This document shows positions 1 through 6,848 of a DNA stretch of 12,625 bases, in pieces. The stretch is from Planctomycetaceae bacterium (GTDB lineage: Bacteria; Planctomycetota; Planctomycetia; Pirellulales; UBA1268). The stretch spans positions 1 to 12,625 of the forward strand of contig DONH01000474.1 in assembly GCA_003509235.1 (NCBI GenBank), read 5' to 3'. Numbering within the stretch: the first letter of the stretch is position 1; the number at the start of each line of letters is the position of its first letter. The translations under genes were made by a program, and so were the position numbers. The notes under the pieces are model-generated. The model did not search any database, was not told where the DNA came from, and saw nothing but the letters and a program-made list of their open reading frames with translations.

Positions 1-83
1 GCGGCAAGCATATCAGCAGCGGAAAGTTTCTCAGTCGGCTTTGAACCACCGCCTTTCGCTGCGGCAAGAATATCTGAAGCCGA
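1..83 (-). repeat. Two-copy 60-bp-period coding repeat (SAxDxLAA)
   Basis: The stretches starting at 1 (gcggcaagcatatcagcagc) and 61 (gcggcaagaatatctgaagc) are near-identical direct repeats exactly 60 bp apart. They encode the LSAADMLAA and KSASDILAA motifs. More copies may lie beyond the window edge. Confidence 0.6.
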
Positions 84-383
84 TTTCTTCTGGGACGAAT
101 CAGCTTTTGGAGATGAAGATTTTGCTGTGGGTGCGGATTTGGTTTTTGTCGGTTTCTCTGGCTTTGGTAGCGGCTCTGTCACGATCTTAAGATGTGAAGG
201 ATCAATGTCGTACCAGGCAATGTTGTTGAACTGATCAAACTCTACGAGGCATTTACCATTCATATTGACAGTCCGCACGGTGCCGGTGGTTTTTGCAAAC
301 CGACTGAGTTCCGGTGCTGGCGAGTCGATTACCACATATTTGTCAGTCCATTCGGCTTTGAGCCGTTCGATCACATCAAACAT
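1..383 (-). CDS. Conserved hypothetical protein with SA(S/A)DILAA repeats (N-terminal part, runs off the left edge)
   Basis: The reading frame is open from an ATG at 383 to the window edge (127 codons, no stop seen). A GGAAGG Shine-Dalgarno-like site lies 5 nt before the ATG. Residues 1-70 (MFDVIERLKAEWTDKYVVID, then TGTVRTVNMNGKCLVEFDQF) look like a small compact domain. They are followed by a Pro/Lys/Ser/Ala-rich linker (about 72-100) and two copies of an SA(S/A)D(I/M)LAA repeat 20 residues apart. I recall similar proteins in planctomycetes, with further ILAAA repeats in an Ala/Pro-rich tail, but their function is unknown. No signal peptide or membrane segment is visible. The gene starts 63 bp after the stop of the upstream 190-aa gene on the same strand, so the two are probably one operon. 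The true length cannot be judged. Confidence 0.8.
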   Translation of the reverse strand, partial: MFDVIERLKAEWTDKYVVIDSPAPELSRFAKTTGTVRTVNMNGKCLVEFDQFNNIAWYDIDPSHLKIVTEPLPKPEKPTKTKSAPTAKSSSPKADSSQKKSASDILAAAKGGGSKPTEKLSAADMLA

Positions 384-446
384 CAGAACCTTCCATCGAA
401 TCTTTCGACGTTGCTATGGGGCGATCGCCAGATGACCGCTTTCCAC

Positions 447-1019
447 TCAACAATCTGACGGAAAGAGCAGTCTGCCGCAAGATGCAGGGGGAACCGCCTC
501 AATACCGCCCACTGAAACACAGTACGACCAAAGAACAGTCAAAGGCCGATTAAATGCTTCAAGTGGCTCTGGCTTGATTGTAATGAGATCATCTGGAGGG
601 GCTTTTTCATCGCATGAATAGGTAGAGCCAAGCCATTTGGGTGCCTCGAAGATTCGGCATGCCACCTCCACGAGAATGGCATCTTTTTTCGCTTTAGCGG
701 CTGTCAAGCTGGCTGAAAAATGTGAACGTCCAGCCAGCCCGACTGCGACAAGGGCTCGATGCCCGATTGCTTCGGTTGGCGTGACCTCTGTGATAACGGG
801 TGAGGCTGGCCATCTCTCCGAGATGCCCGTAGGGATAGGGAGTATGACATTGTCTGTTGGGATGCGGTCTCCTTCAACCGATCGCAGGCAGTCCTTGCCA
901 TCTATGCGAAAAAGATGGCGCCACCTATCGTTGCTCCATAAAAACTCAACGCGTATCCGCCCAACTTCCAAATGAATTGGGACCCGTGATTTATTTTGTC
1001 TGAGAGGTGAATCAGGCAT
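447..1019 (-). CDS. Conserved hypothetical protein, unknown function
   Basis: This is a 190-aa cytoplasmic-looking protein without signal peptide or transmembrane segment. I do not recognise a named domain. Visible features are a basic N-terminal strand region (VPIHLEVGRIRVEFLWSNDR), a WRHLFRIDGKDCLRSVEGD segment, a WPASPVITEV motif, and ALVAVGLAGRSHFSASL followed by ILVEVACRI. From memory the family occurs in planctomycetes; the fold looks beta-rich. I chose the ATG at 1019 (MPDSPLRQ). The frame stays open upstream to a GTG at 1076 (209 aa), but that start lies inside a 15-bp palindrome and leaves only 34 bp to the divergent kinase gene. Neither start has a good ribosome-binding site. The downstream neighbour on the same strand follows after 63 bp. 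Confidence 0.6.
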   Translation of the reverse strand: MPDSPLRQNKSRVPIHLEVGRIRVEFLWSNDRWRHLFRIDGKDCLRSVEGDRIPTDNVILPIPTGISERWPASPVITEVTPTEAIGHRALVAVGLAGRSHFSASLTAAKAKKDAILVEVACRIFEAPKWLGSTYSCDEKAPPDDLITIKPEPLEAFNRPLTVLWSYCVSVGGIEAVPPASCGRLLFPSDC

Positions 1020-1063
1020 ATTTGTACGAACTAGACGGGGTTCATGTAGGCAGATTTCACAAC

Positions 1064-1078
1064 CCGTGCGTAGCACGG
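1064..1078. promoter_or_regulatory. 15-bp perfect palindrome in divergent spacer (possible operator or REP-like hairpin)
   Basis: CCGTGC-GTA-GCACGG has 6-bp perfectly complementary arms around a 3-nt centre. It sits 32 bp before the histidine-kinase GTG and 45 bp before the preferred ATG of the leftward gene. That position fits a shared operator, or a short repeated extragenic hairpin. Function is inferred from position only. Confidence 0.35.
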
Positions 1079-1100
1079 TAGGTTGAGATTACACGAAATG

Positions 1101-1106
1101 AGGAGG
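1101..1106 (+). promoter_or_regulatory. Ribosome-binding site that fixes the GTG start of the histidine kinase
   Basis: AGGAGG lies 4 nt before the GTG at 1111. The nearby ATG at 1098 is in another frame, so the GTG is the likely start. Confidence 0.7.
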
Positions 1107-1110
1107 TCTT

Positions 1111-2055
1111 GTGGAACCGCGGCGCTCACTTGGTTGGCCAATCACGCTTGGTGTGGTCTTAATTAGTTCCATTATTACGCTTGGAGTTGGATGGGTTCTT
1201 GTCAGTATCTCTGCTGCACTGGGCTCTCAAAACGCTGCGTTCTATTGGGCCTTACTCGCTGTTGGCGTGTCGCTTCTTATTCTCGTGCTGGTTGGCGTCA
1301 TCATCTACTTTGCTCTGGCAGTCAAGGCAATTGCTCTCTCACAGCGGCAAAGTAACTTTATTGATAGTGTGACTCATGAACTCAAAAGTCCACTTGCGTC
1401 GCTGAAGCTCTATCTGCAAACCCTGACCCGTCGACCAGTACCACCCGCAGAGCAATCAGATTTTCACCGATTCATGCTGCAGGATGTAGAGCGGCTCGAC
1501 ACTCTCATCGACCATCTTCTCGATGCGGCAAAGACAATGCATCGTCCAGCATTATCCATTGCTGAAGCGACCAGAATTGTCCCAGTCCTCGAGGAGGCAG
1601 CCGTACGGGTTGCTGATCGTCATAATGTTCAGCACGATTGTATTGTGATCAATGTAGAGAAAGAGCTCGAGGATGTTTTTGTACAGGGCAGGGAAGCGGA
1701 CATTGAAATAGTATTTCGAAATCTTATCGATAATGCCGTGAAGTACTCACTCCCTGAACCACACGTCGATGCGACAGTTGAAGTCACGAAGAAAAATCGC
1801 GTGCTAGTTCGGGTTGCAGATAATGGCCCCGGGATTCCGATAGCAGATCGTGGGCAGGTGTTTCGACGTTTTGTTCGATTAGGAAGTGAACTGGAGCGGG
1901 CTACGCCTGGAACTGGGCTGGGGCTGTATCTTGTTAAATCAATTGTCAAACAGTTGAGGGGTCGTGTTTTCGTGAAAGGTCGCTTGACCAAACGAGGCAC
2001 CATCATTGAAGTCGATCTGCAGAAGGCAAACCCTGCCGAAGACGTGCCTCGTTGA
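1111..2055 (+). CDS. Membrane sensor histidine kinase, minimal type
   Basis: A 314-aa inner-membrane kinase that would autophosphorylate on His and pass the phosphate to a response regulator. Two transmembrane helices (about 11-33 and 45-72) are joined by a loop of only about 10 residues, so there is no periplasmic sensor domain. The HisKA H-box (FIDSVTHELKSPLASL) has its His at 89. The HATPase_c domain carries the N-box (NLIDNAVKY, 204-212), the G1 box (DNGPGIP, 237-243) and the G2 box (GTGLGLYL, 267-274). All catalytic motifs are intact. The start is a GTG with a strong AGGAGG site. purH follows on the same strand after 99 bp. The only response regulator in the window lies 2.7 kb away on the other strand at 4788-5528 and is the natural candidate partner; that pairing is inference. 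Confidence 0.93.
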   Translation: MEPRRSLGWPITLGVVLISSIITLGVGWVLVSISAALGSQNAAFYWALLAVGVSLLILVLVGVIIYFALAVKAIALSQRQSNFIDSVTHELKSPLASLKLYLQTLTRRPVPPAEQSDFHRFMLQDVERLDTLIDHLLDAAKTMHRPALSIAEATRIVPVLEEAAVRVADRHNVQHDCIVINVEKELEDVFVQGREADIEIVFRNLIDNAVKYSLPEPHVDATVEVTKKNRVLVRVADNGPGIPIADRGQVFRRFVRLGSELERATPGTGLGLYLVKSIVKQLRGRVFVKGRLTKRGTIIEVDLQKANPAEDVPR

Positions 2056-2154
2056 CCGGAGCTACGCGGAACCCTTTGAGTAAACCGTGTTGCCGGTTCT
2101 AATCATGAATTCAGGCAATCATGCTGTCCTTCTACCCCACCGATTTGAATTACC

Positions 2155-3843
2155 ATGTCCCAATCTCCCTCAACTTCTTCGAAATCATATGTCGATCCTG
2201 GCCAGAGTAAAAAACTCGATGGCAACACCAATGTGTTGCCAATTCGTCGTGCGTTGGTAAGCGTCTACGATAAATCTGGTTTGGATCGGCTTGCTGCTGC
2301 ATTGAAGGCTGCTGGAATAGTAGCTGTTAGTACGGGTGGAACGGCACGGGCTCTTGAGGGCTATGGTGTCTCTGTTGAGGATGTGTCCTCAATAACAGGT
2401 TTTCCGGAAGTACTCGATGGACGAGTTAAGACCCTTCATCCAAATATTTTTGCTGGCATCTTGGCTCGCGGTGACAGAGAAGATGATCTTGAAGTTTTAG
2501 CTGAACATGGAATTGATCGGTTCGAGCTTATCGTTGTTAATCTTTATCCGTTTGCAAGCGTTATTAGCCGTGATGGATGTACGGCAGACGATGCAATTGA
2601 ATTGATTGATATAGGTGGACCAAGCCTGGTTCGTGCGGCTGCCAAGAATCATGCCTTTAGTGCAGTGGTCACAAGCCCCGATCAATACGACTCAGTGGCA
2701 TCTGCGATCAGCCGTGGAGGTACCACGATGACAGAACGACGATTATTTGCAGCCCAAGCTTTTGAACGTACTGCGGAATACGACGCCGTCATTGCTCGTT
2801 GGATGGCAGGTCACGCAGGGTTGATTGCGGGAGGTGCTAAGCCGATTTCGAGTGAACATCACTCCGACGCCCCGCCATTACCAACTCGGCTTACGCTTAG
2901 CCTTGAGCAAAGGTTGCCTTTGCGTTACGGTGAAAATCCGCACCAGTCGGCTGCAATGTATGCACCAGCGGATACCCATTTCGGTCTTGCTGGCTTGAAG
3001 CAGCTCTCTGGTAAGGAGCTCTCGTATAACAATTTACTGGACCTTGATGCCGCAGTCCGTATTGCTGGATTGATTCAGAATTCTGGAGCGGCAGTTATCA
3101 AACACACAAATCCCTGTGGTGCAGCCAGTGCAGCAACTATCGATGAAGCGCTCGAAGCAGCTATGGCAGCAGATCCAACAAGTGCGTTTGGTTCAATAGT
3201 TGCGGTGAATCGTGTTTTCGATGCAGCTGCAGCAGAGTGTCTGCTCAAGCCGGGAATGTTCGTTGAGGTGATCGCCGCACCGGCTTTCACTGCAGATGCA
3301 GTCGAGGCTCTCAAAACACGTCCGGCATGGAAAGCAAGTGTGCGGTTGGTTGCGGTGCCACCGGGTGATCCATGGGGTCCTACGGCTGGTCTTGAGCTTC
3401 GAAGTGTGGCGGGTGCAATGTTGGCACAGCGACCAGATGAGATACCAGATGACCCAGCTGCATGGCAGGTTGTAACCCAAGAGGCACCTGCGGAAGATTT
3501 GACACAGCCGCTTGACTTTGCCTTCACCATGGTGCGACGACTCACAAGTAATGCCATTGCGGTTTGTCAGGGAACAAGTCTTGTAGGAGCCGGTGTGGGT
3601 CAAACCAGCCGAGTTGACGCAGTGCGAATAGCATTAGAAAAGGCAGGAGATCGGGCGAGAGGAAGCGTTCTTGCGTCAGATGCCTTCTTTCCATTCCCAG
3701 ACTCTATTGATTTCATTCGACAAGCAGGTGTTGCGGCGATCATCCAACCCGGAGGTTCAAAGCGAGATTCAGAGGTAATTGCTGCCGCAAACGCTGCAAA
3801 GCTACCGATGGTCTTCACATCACGACGTCACTTTAGGCATTAG
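2155..3843 (+). CDS. purH: Bifunctional AICAR transformylase / IMP cyclohydrolase
   Basis: A 562-aa cytoplasmic enzyme for the last two steps of de novo purine synthesis: AICAR plus 10-formyl-THF to FAICAR, then ring closure to IMP. Residues about 30-145 form the MGS-like cyclohydrolase domain (RRALVSVYDKSGL, STGGTAR, DGRVKTLHP, DIGGPSLVRAAAKN). Residues about 160-540 are the transformylase, with RYGENPHQ (257-264), the Lys-His pair in VIKHTNPCGAA (K316, H317), DPTSAFGSIVAVNR, and SNAIAV with GAGVGQTSRV. The C-terminus QPGGSKRD...VFTSRRHFRH is canonical and complete. About 27 polar residues precede the usual VPIRRALxSV start, making it longer than the E. coli enzyme. The ATG at 2155 has no clear ribosome-binding site; a GTG at 2233 would give the conventional N-terminus. 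Confidence 0.97.
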   Translation: MSQSPSTSSKSYVDPGQSKKLDGNTNVLPIRRALVSVYDKSGLDRLAAALKAAGIVAVSTGGTARALEGYGVSVEDVSSITGFPEVLDGRVKTLHPNIFAGILARGDREDDLEVLAEHGIDRFELIVVNLYPFASVISRDGCTADDAIELIDIGGPSLVRAAAKNHAFSAVVTSPDQYDSVASAISRGGTTMTERRLFAAQAFERTAEYDAVIARWMAGHAGLIAGGAKPISSEHHSDAPPLPTRLTLSLEQRLPLRYGENPHQSAAMYAPADTHFGLAGLKQLSGKELSYNNLLDLDAAVRIAGLIQNSGAAVIKHTNPCGAASAATIDEALEAAMAADPTSAFGSIVAVNRVFDAAAAECLLKPGMFVEVIAAPAFTADAVEALKTRPAWKASVRLVAVPPGDPWGPTAGLELRSVAGAMLAQRPDEIPDDPAAWQVVTQEAPAEDLTQPLDFAFTMVRRLTSNAIAVCQGTSLVGAGVGQTSRVDAVRIALEKAGDRARGSVLASDAFFPFPDSIDFIRQAGVAAIIQPGGSKRDSEVIAAANAAKLPMVFTSRRHFRH

Positions 3844-3877
3844 TAGAAACACAGTCCGCAGAACTTAGGATATTTTG

Positions 3878-3893
3878 ATCCACTATCGTGGAT
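3878..3893 (+). terminator. Weak hairpin after purH (doubtful terminator)
   Basis: ATCCAC-TATC-GTGGAT is a perfect 6-bp stem with a 4-nt loop, 35 bp after the purH stop, followed by GCTGTTTGG rather than a proper T-run. It could be an attenuating or mRNA-end structure between purH and trpC. The rest of the 148-bp spacer shows nothing clear. Confidence 0.25.
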
Positions 3894-3991
3894 GCTGTTT
3901 GGAGCGGTAGGGAATTCTAATGTCTGATTGTGATGAAACAGAACATACCAGAACCAATCCTTTTTCATTTACCTAATAATGCGAGCGAGCG

Positions 3992-4777
3992 ATGTCCTCA
4001 GTACTCGACAGAATCATTAGTCGAAAACAAAAAGAAGTCGCTGAGTCGAAGGCAATACGTCCACTTTCCAGCATCAAGGAAAAACTTGATGATTCTGATC
4101 AGCCACGTGACTTTTTTGCGGCAGTTTCCGATTCTGGTGGGATACGGTTAATTGCCGAATTTAAGCGATGTAGTCCTTCAGCAGGTGAAATTCGTCCCGG
4201 TTCTGAACCTGCAGAGATAGTTCGTGGGTATGAAAAAGCTGGAGCTGCTGCACTTTCTATTCTAACTGACGGTAAAGACTTTGGTGGTTCTCTGGATGAC
4301 CTCAGAGCTGCGAGGCAGGCATCCTCACTACCGATCCTGAGAAAAGAATTCATTATTGATTCCTACCAAGTGAATGAGGCGCGTCTCTATGGAGCCGATG
4401 CCGTTCTTCTCATTGCAGAGTGTTTGGAGGACTGTCTTCTAAGAAGCTTGTACCGAGAGATAATTGATCTTGGAATGACACCACTGGTCGAATTGCATAG
4501 TGAAGAGAACCTTTCCCGAGTGCTTGATCTAGGTGCAACGCTTATAGGGATTAATAATCGGAACCTTGTGACAATGAAGACCGACATTAATCATGTCCTG
4601 AAGCTACAAGAAAAAGTACCTTCGGAATGTGTACTCGTGGCTGAAAGCGGCATTCGCACACGAGCAGATGTTGAGCAACTCGAGGCTGCCGGAGTTAGAG
4701 CGATCCTCGTTGGTGAATCTCTTTTGAGTAGTCCAGATCCATCAGACGCTGCTGCCGTACTCCTTGGTAATCAGTAG
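3992..4777 (+). CDS. trpC: Indole-3-glycerol-phosphate synthase
   Basis: A 261-aa single-domain (beta/alpha)8 enzyme that converts CdRP to indole-3-glycerol phosphate in tryptophan synthesis. The catalytic and binding residues are in place: E56 and K58 in LIAEFKRCSPSAG, LTDGKDFGGS (91-100), K118 in ILRKEFIIDSYQ, E167 in PLVELHS, N188 in IGINNRNL, and S219 in VAESGIR. The phosphate-binding end AILVGESLL (237-245) is also present. Length is normal for the monofunctional enzyme; there is no fused TrpF. It is not beside other trp genes, a scattered arrangement. The ATG at 3992 has no evident ribosome-binding site. It lies 148 bp after purH and converges on the response-regulator gene with a 10-bp gap. 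Confidence 0.97.
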   Translation: MSSVLDRIISRKQKEVAESKAIRPLSSIKEKLDDSDQPRDFFAAVSDSGGIRLIAEFKRCSPSAGEIRPGSEPAEIVRGYEKAGAAALSILTDGKDFGGSLDDLRAARQASSLPILRKEFIIDSYQVNEARLYGADAVLLIAECLEDCLLRSLYREIIDLGMTPLVELHSEENLSRVLDLGATLIGINNRNLVTMKTDINHVLKLQEKVPSECVLVAESGIRTRADVEQLEAAGVRAILVGESLLSSPDPSDAAAVLLGNQ

Positions 4778-4787
4778 CTGGAACCAT

Positions 4788-5528
4788 TTAGGTCTCCGGA
4801 TGTTCTATTGATTCGCTGATAAATCGATAGCCGGCACCGCGTACAGATAGGAAGTGACGGGGCTGGGAAGGATTTTCTTCAAACGACTTTCGCAAGTTCA
4901 GCATGAACGTGTCGACAGTCCTTGTTGCAGGCGCGCGATCCATCCCCCAGACATTCTTAAGTAACTCAGTTCTCGATAATACAAGTCCCTCATGTTCGAT
5001 TAGATATCGAAGAAGCTTCATTTCCAGCGCTGTGAGCCGAATCCGGCGACTGTCGCAGTAGGCCTCCCACGTGTCGAAATTGATATGAGCCTTTCCAAAT
5101 GCAAAGCTGTTTTCAGAGCGACTTGTCGTAGATTCATCTGGGGGAGATGTTGAGCTGTTCTTACGTCGACTGAGGAGGCTTCTGATGACTGAGAGAAGTT
5201 CATCGAGATCAAAGGGCTTCTGCAGGTAAACGTCTGCTCCAGCATTAAACCCTCGAATTCGATCCTCTACCAGAGTCCGAGCTGTAAGCATGACGACTGG
5301 AATAAGACAGCCTCGAGAGCGGAGTTCTTCACAGACTGCATATCCACTCATGCCAGGCAACATAACGTCGAGTACAACAAGTTCGATATCAGCATTTGGC
5401 TCATTAAGAATAGCCAAAGCTTCTTGTCCATCAGCGGCGGTCGTTACCGTCAGGCCTTCGGATGTCAGGTTGTACCGGATGCCGATGGCGAGATGGTCCT
5501 CGTCTTCGACGAGTAAGATGTTTGGCAT
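4788..5528 (-). CDS. OmpR/PhoB-family response regulator
   Basis: A 246-aa cytoplasmic transcription factor. The receiver domain (1-120) has the acidic pocket (VEDED, 7-11), the phospho-acceptor D54 in VVLDVMLPGMSG, T82 in MLTART, and K104 in LQKPFD. A Ser/Thr-rich linker (about 123-142) leads to a winged-helix DNA-binding domain (about 145-238) with LTALEMKLLRYL, the LSRTELLKNVWG recognition region and the VRGAGYRF wing. All key residues are intact. The N-terminus MPNILLVEDED is canonical, so the ATG at 5528 is secure even though it lies 64 bp inside the upstream SDR gene. No obvious ribosome-binding site precedes it, which fits translational coupling. The probable partner is the kinase at 1111-2055. 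Target genes cannot be read from the sequence. Confidence 0.94.
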   Translation of the reverse strand: MPNILLVEDEDHLAIGIRYNLTSEGLTVTTAADGQEALAILNEPNADIELVVLDVMLPGMSGYAVCEELRSRGCLIPVVMLTARTLVEDRIRGFNAGADVYLQKPFDLDELLSVIRSLLSRRKNSSTSPPDESTTSRSENSFAFGKAHINFDTWEAYCDSRRIRLTALEMKLLRYLIEHEGLVLSRTELLKNVWGMDRAPATRTVDTFMLNLRKSFEENPSQPRHFLSVRGAGYRFISESIEHPET

Positions 5529-6580
5529 GATACTGGTTGAGTGTAACGCTCTCCAAGATTTTTGGCGTAGCCATTTTCACAAAACCATGCCCAAGCATCA
5601 GTAGCAGCAACTTCTAATGGCCGTATTTTGTATCCTAGCTCATCAAATGCTCGCTGGCATGAGAAGTTGTGCCTCAGCATTGACATAGTCGCTGATGCTG
5701 AATTGACCGGGGGTTCTCGACGGAACAATATGCCAGCTAAGTCTCCGATACGGCCAGCTGCACGTACTGCGAGTGGTGGGGCTTTTCCAATCGGAGGACG
5801 ACGATTGGTTACCTTGGCAAACACCTTCCATGCATCAAGATACGATAGGGCATGGCCTCCAAGGATATAGCGACGACCTGTTTGGCCTCGTTCGTTAGCA
5901 GCCTCAATACCACTAACAACATCACGGACATCAACAAAATCATTGGCACCCGGTGGAGCGAGCAGACCCTTCCCACTACCAACCTCAAGAAGCATTCGGC
6001 CACTAGATGGCTTCCAGTCCCAGGGACCAATCATATAGACAGGGTTCACAATCACAGCATCGAGACCACGTTCAACTTGATCTAGGACAGCAGACTCGGC
6101 CATTCTCTTTGTTAATACGTATGGACACTCAATCATCCCACCAGGAGGAGTTTCTTCATTCGCGGGGATACCATCTGATCGCAAACCGAGAGCATCAACA
6201 CTTGAGACATGAATGAAACGAGCTCCGGCTATGCGTGCAATTTTGCAAAGATGAGTTGTTCCCTCTACATTGACTCGATGCATTTCGTCGTAGTAACGCC
6301 AGCCACAGTGAACCATTGCAGCTGAATGAATGACGAGATCAATTCCATCAACAGCTCTTTGGAGACTACTTGTATCCTCGAGTTGACCAATGATCTTTTG
6401 GACCGGCAGTCCTTCTAGTGCTGCAGTAGTCCCACTGTGGCGAGGGCGAACCAACACTCTGACGTTCCAGCCAGTATCTAGAAACCTCCTAACAACATTA
6501 TTGCCAACCAAACCAGTAGCGCCAGTAACAAGGCAGGACCTTTTGCTACCGTCGCGGTATGAGTTGAGGACATCTGACAT
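5465..6580 (-). CDS. NAD(P)-dependent extended SDR (epimerase/dehydratase family, HpnA/dihydroflavonol-reductase-like)
   Basis: A 371-aa Rossmann-fold oxidoreductase. The N-terminal cofactor motif VTGATGLVG (G20, G23, G26) is followed by RVLVRPRHSG, VIHSAAMVH, RVNVEGT, the catalytic Ser in HVSSVDALGL (126-127), Tyr154 and Lys158 (YVLTK), VNPVYMIGP and GRRYILGG. Sequence style matches hopanoid-associated sugar epimerases (HpnA) and dihydroflavonol-4-reductase-like or 3-beta-HSD-like proteins; the substrate cannot be read. Homologues normally end near WFCENGY, so the last ~30 residues are extra. The final ~20 codons overlap the response regulator in another frame. I chose the ATG at 6580; a TTG at 6595 would add five residues. 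It is co-directional with the regulator and divergent from the GNAT gene. Confidence 0.9.
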   Translation of the reverse strand: MSDVLNSYRDGSKRSCLVTGATGLVGNNVVRRFLDTGWNVRVLVRPRHSGTTAALEGLPVQKIIGQLEDTSSLQRAVDGIDLVIHSAAMVHCGWRYYDEMHRVNVEGTTHLCKIARIAGARFIHVSSVDALGLRSDGIPANEETPPGGMIECPYVLTKRMAESAVLDQVERGLDAVIVNPVYMIGPWDWKPSSGRMLLEVGSGKGLLAPPGANDFVDVRDVVSGIEAANERGQTGRRYILGGHALSYLDAWKVFAKVTNRRPPIGKAPPLAVRAAGRIGDLAGILFRREPPVNSASATMSMLRHNFSCQRAFDELGYKIRPLEVAATDAWAWFCENGYAKNLGERYTQPVSCQTSYSSKTRTISPSASGTT

Positions 6581-6602
6581 GGTTATCAAGATCAAGTGTT
6601 AC

Positions 6603-6621
6603 TACGTCGATATTCGACGTA
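6603..6621. promoter_or_regulatory. 19-bp perfect palindrome upstream of the SDR gene (candidate operator)
   Basis: TACGTCGA-TAT-TCGACGTA has two perfect 8-bp arms around a 3-nt centre. It starts 22 bp before the SDR ATG in the 268-bp divergent spacer. Position and symmetry suggest a repressor operator or a hairpin in the 5' leader of the SDR-regulator transcript. No binding protein can be assigned. Confidence 0.45.
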
Positions 6622-6748
6622 TGCGGCTTGAAGGGTTTGCAGTAAATAAATTCGGTGAATCAGCAAAGATTCTGTAATTTTGAGTTAAATCGGAAAAAAT
6701 TCTGAGGCAACTTATACAAAACCTGAATCGTTCTGGTGGAAGCTGACA

Positions 6749-6778
6749 TTGACGGTTTCCTCGGTGTTAGTCGAGAAT
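6749..6778 (+). promoter_or_regulatory. Possible sigma-70 promoter for the GNAT-like gene
   Basis: TTGACG (6749-6754) and GAGAAT (6773-6778) are separated by 18 bp and lie about 70 bp before the GTG at 6849. They match the consensus at 5/6 and 4/6. This is a pattern match only. Confidence 0.3.
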
Positions 6779-6835
6779 TTGCAAGTAATACGAACATGTT
6801 TTGGGTAATTTCCATAAACAGATAAACCACTAATC

Positions 6836-6843
6836 GGAGGGGG
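6836..6843 (+). promoter_or_regulatory. Ribosome-binding site for the GTG start at 6849
   Basis: GGAGGGGG lies 5 nt before the GTG at 6849. It is one of the strongest Shine-Dalgarno sites in the window and supports the non-ATG start. Confidence 0.65.
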
Positions 6844-6848
6844 TTTGC

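Noticed and set aside
420..429. GGCGATCGCC palindrome (contains the HIP1-like GCGATCGC octamer)
   Set aside because: It is a single copy in the window with no other sign of a dispersed HIP1-type repeat; a 10-bp palindrome can occur by chance.
637..975. Rightward 112-aa ORF
   Set aside because: It is antisense to the 190-aa hypothetical gene, of arbitrary composition, and has no ribosome-binding site.
2083..2098. AACCG-TGTTGC-CGGTT hairpin between the kinase gene and purH
   Set aside because: The stem is only 5 bp and no T-run follows, so it is too weak to call a terminator.
3075..3603. Two long leftward ORFs (160 and 136 aa) inside purH
   Set aside because: They are antisense shadows of the strongly conserved transformylase domain and show no domain of their own.
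3930..4151. Rightward 73-aa ORF overlapping the trpC start
   Set aside because: It overlaps conserved trpC codons in another frame and resembles no protein; it has no convincing ribosome-binding site.
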